This document shows, in pieces, positions 15,029 through 15,920 of a stretch of 15,920 nt of DNA (position 1 is its first letter; each line of letters begins with the position of its first letter). The DNA is from JBHHYN01 sp046757565 (GTDB lineage: Bacteria; Pseudomonadota; Gammaproteobacteria; Eutrophobiales; Eutrophobiaceae). The notes under the pieces were generated by a model. That model had not been told where the DNA came from, made no database searches, and saw nothing but the letters and a program-made list of their open reading frames with translations. Where the stretch lies: the NCBI GenBank assembly GCA_046757565.1, contig JBHHYN010000060.1, forward strand, positions 1-15,920, given 5' to 3'. A program made the translations under genes and the position numbers.

Positions 15029-15853
15029 TTACGCCTGTTTAAATATTATGGGGTTTTCATCAAGCGTCTGTTGTAATCGGGCCAGCACCTCCTCAGCACT
15101 TTTTGATTGAATCAACCTTCCTTGCAGAGCGGGGTTTCCGGGTCTGAGCACCTGCCATCGCCTCAACAACTGTTCCAGTATACCTTTCTGATAGCGGGTG
15201 AAGCGCCAGCGCCGCACGCATCCCTCATAGTCACGGGGAGTGGTGAGTGTCGTGTCCAGTTCTGCTGAGAGGGATCGTAACTGTCTGATCAGTTTTTCAA
15301 TGGTCAGCGTATGCTCTGCAATCAAACCGCGCACAAAAGATTCCTGCAGGCGATCCGCCGGTGACTCGCGATTGTCCGAGATTATCTTAAGGCAGTGACA
15401 CAGTTCGGCCGTTGCAAGACGGCAGGCACTGGCGTAAAACCCTGCACCCTCCATGTCAACCATCACAGTATTATAATCGGTGACCGGCTGGTCCAGTGTG
15501 CGCAACCCGCCAGACGATAATTCGGTTGCAAAGACGATTTGCGGATACCACACCGCTCCGCTGCCCGCATCCTCAACGCGGTTGGCCAGCACTGCCTGGC
15601 CGACCGGTAATATTCCGTGGCCCGCCACGCCGATGTTCAACCATACGTCTTGTTTTTTTGCGTCGAACAAGGTCATGGTATGCAGGGTCGCTGCTGCCGC
15701 CGCCACTTTTCCGACACCGCTGATTGTCAATGAGAGTTGCGACACTTCATTATAATAAGTGTTGAATAACGCCGCCTTACTGCAGTGGTCCAGTTTGAAA
15801 CAGTCCAGCAAAGGCAGTGCTTCGCATTTCAGGGCGCAGACGATATGGATCAT
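15029..15853 (-). CDS. Purine nucleosidase/phosphorylase-like protein with C-terminal extension
   Basis: A 274-residue protein from the ATG at 15853. The first two-thirds resembles the MTA/SAH nucleosidase and purine phosphorylase fold: N-terminal MIHIVCALKCEA with E11 in the place of the catalytic Glu, ISGVGKVAAAAAT, NIGVAGHG, VDMEGAGFYA with E135 (nucleoside ribose/base contact), and KIISDN with D160 (general acid position). About 80 basic residues beyond the usual end (from roughly 195) match no family I know. The exact substrate is open. SAM-consuming pathways give 5'-deoxyadenosine and SAH, so a link to the adjacent radical SAM gene is imaginable. A longer reading from TTG at 15895 is rejected because its extra codons are the dispersed repeat. 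Confidence 0.72.
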   Translation of the reverse strand: MIHIVCALKCEALPLLDCFKLDHCSKAALFNTYYNEVSQLSLTISGVGKVAAAAATLHTMTLFDAKKQDVWLNIGVAGHGILPVGQAVLANRVEDAGSGAVWYPQIVFATELSSGGLRTLDQPVTDYNTVMVDMEGAGFYASACRLATAELCHCLKIISDNRESPADRLQESFVRGLIAEHTLTIEKLIRQLRSLSAELDTTLTTPRDYEGCVRRWRFTRYQKGILEQLLRRWQVLRPGNPALQGRLIQSKSAEEVLARLQQTLDENPIIFKQA

Positions 15854-15865
15854 GTTGCAAAAATA

Positions 15866-15890
15866 GGCTCTTAAGCAGAATCTGTGGGTT
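15866..15890 (-). repeat. 25-bp dispersed repeat, right copy
   Basis: Reading the minus strand, this matches the left copy at 22-46 in 23 of 25 bases, including 17 in a row. It ends 12 bases before the ATG of the nucleosidase-like gene, close to the 10-base gap seen at the left copy. Both copies point toward the gene they precede. Confidence 0.7.
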
Positions 15891-15920
15891 AACAAGAAAG
15901 ACTTTTGAATAAAAACTGAT

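Noticed and set aside
15854..15895. TTG start giving a 14-residue longer nucleosidase-like protein
   Set aside because: The extra codons are the dispersed repeat, and the family begins at MIHIVCALK.

Overview
The window looks like chromosomal DNA of a gammaproteobacterium. The evidence is a GlrR-type sigma-54 activator, a TolC-type outer-membrane factor, PutP, a long ThiC behind a TPP riboswitch, and both catalytic halves of the glutamine synthetase adenylyltransferase GlnE. No tRNA, rRNA, phage gene, transposase or CRISPR array was seen. Species cannot be named from the sequence alone.

Layout. (1) 57-4411, plus strand: a signalling cluster with a GlrR-like response regulator, a free-standing Hpt phosphotransfer protein and a CHASE-domain hybrid histidine kinase with two receivers, together enough for a complete phosphorelay. 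(2) 4421-4497: eleven tandem heptamers fill the gap between the convergent kinase and isochorismatase genes. (3) 7515-4493, minus strand: a probable operon of a PIMT-like methyltransferase, a single-domain rhodanese, TolC and an isochorismatase-family hydrolase. (4) 7516-7889: a 374-base divergent control region holding the methyltransferase promoter, a ~170-bp imperfect inverted repeat that looks like a MITE, and a TPP riboswitch. (5) 7890-9770: thiC. (6) 9833-9895: two hairpins. (7) 9962-12610: glnE, split by one in-frame TAA exactly between its two nucleotidyltransferase domains. (8) 15853-12548, minus strand: a probable operon of a nucleosidase-like protein, a spore-photoproduct-lyase-family radical SAM protein and PutP. 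The tail of putP overlaps the end of glnE.

The points most worth a second look are these. The GlnE activities are encoded as two intact polypeptides with a TAA-ACC-ATG junction and an inter-domain region roughly 85-90 residues shorter than in E. coli. The MITE-like element ends against the TPP aptamer, where the expected 5' strand of stem P1 seems to have been replaced. A 25-bp sequence occurs just upstream of the first gene and, on the opposite strand, just upstream of the last gene. The heptamer array has a 42-bp higher-order period and supplies a stop codon. The radical SAM protein keeps SPL-type cysteines in an organism with no sign of sporulation here.

All family assignments are from reading motifs and recalled homologues; no database search was run.
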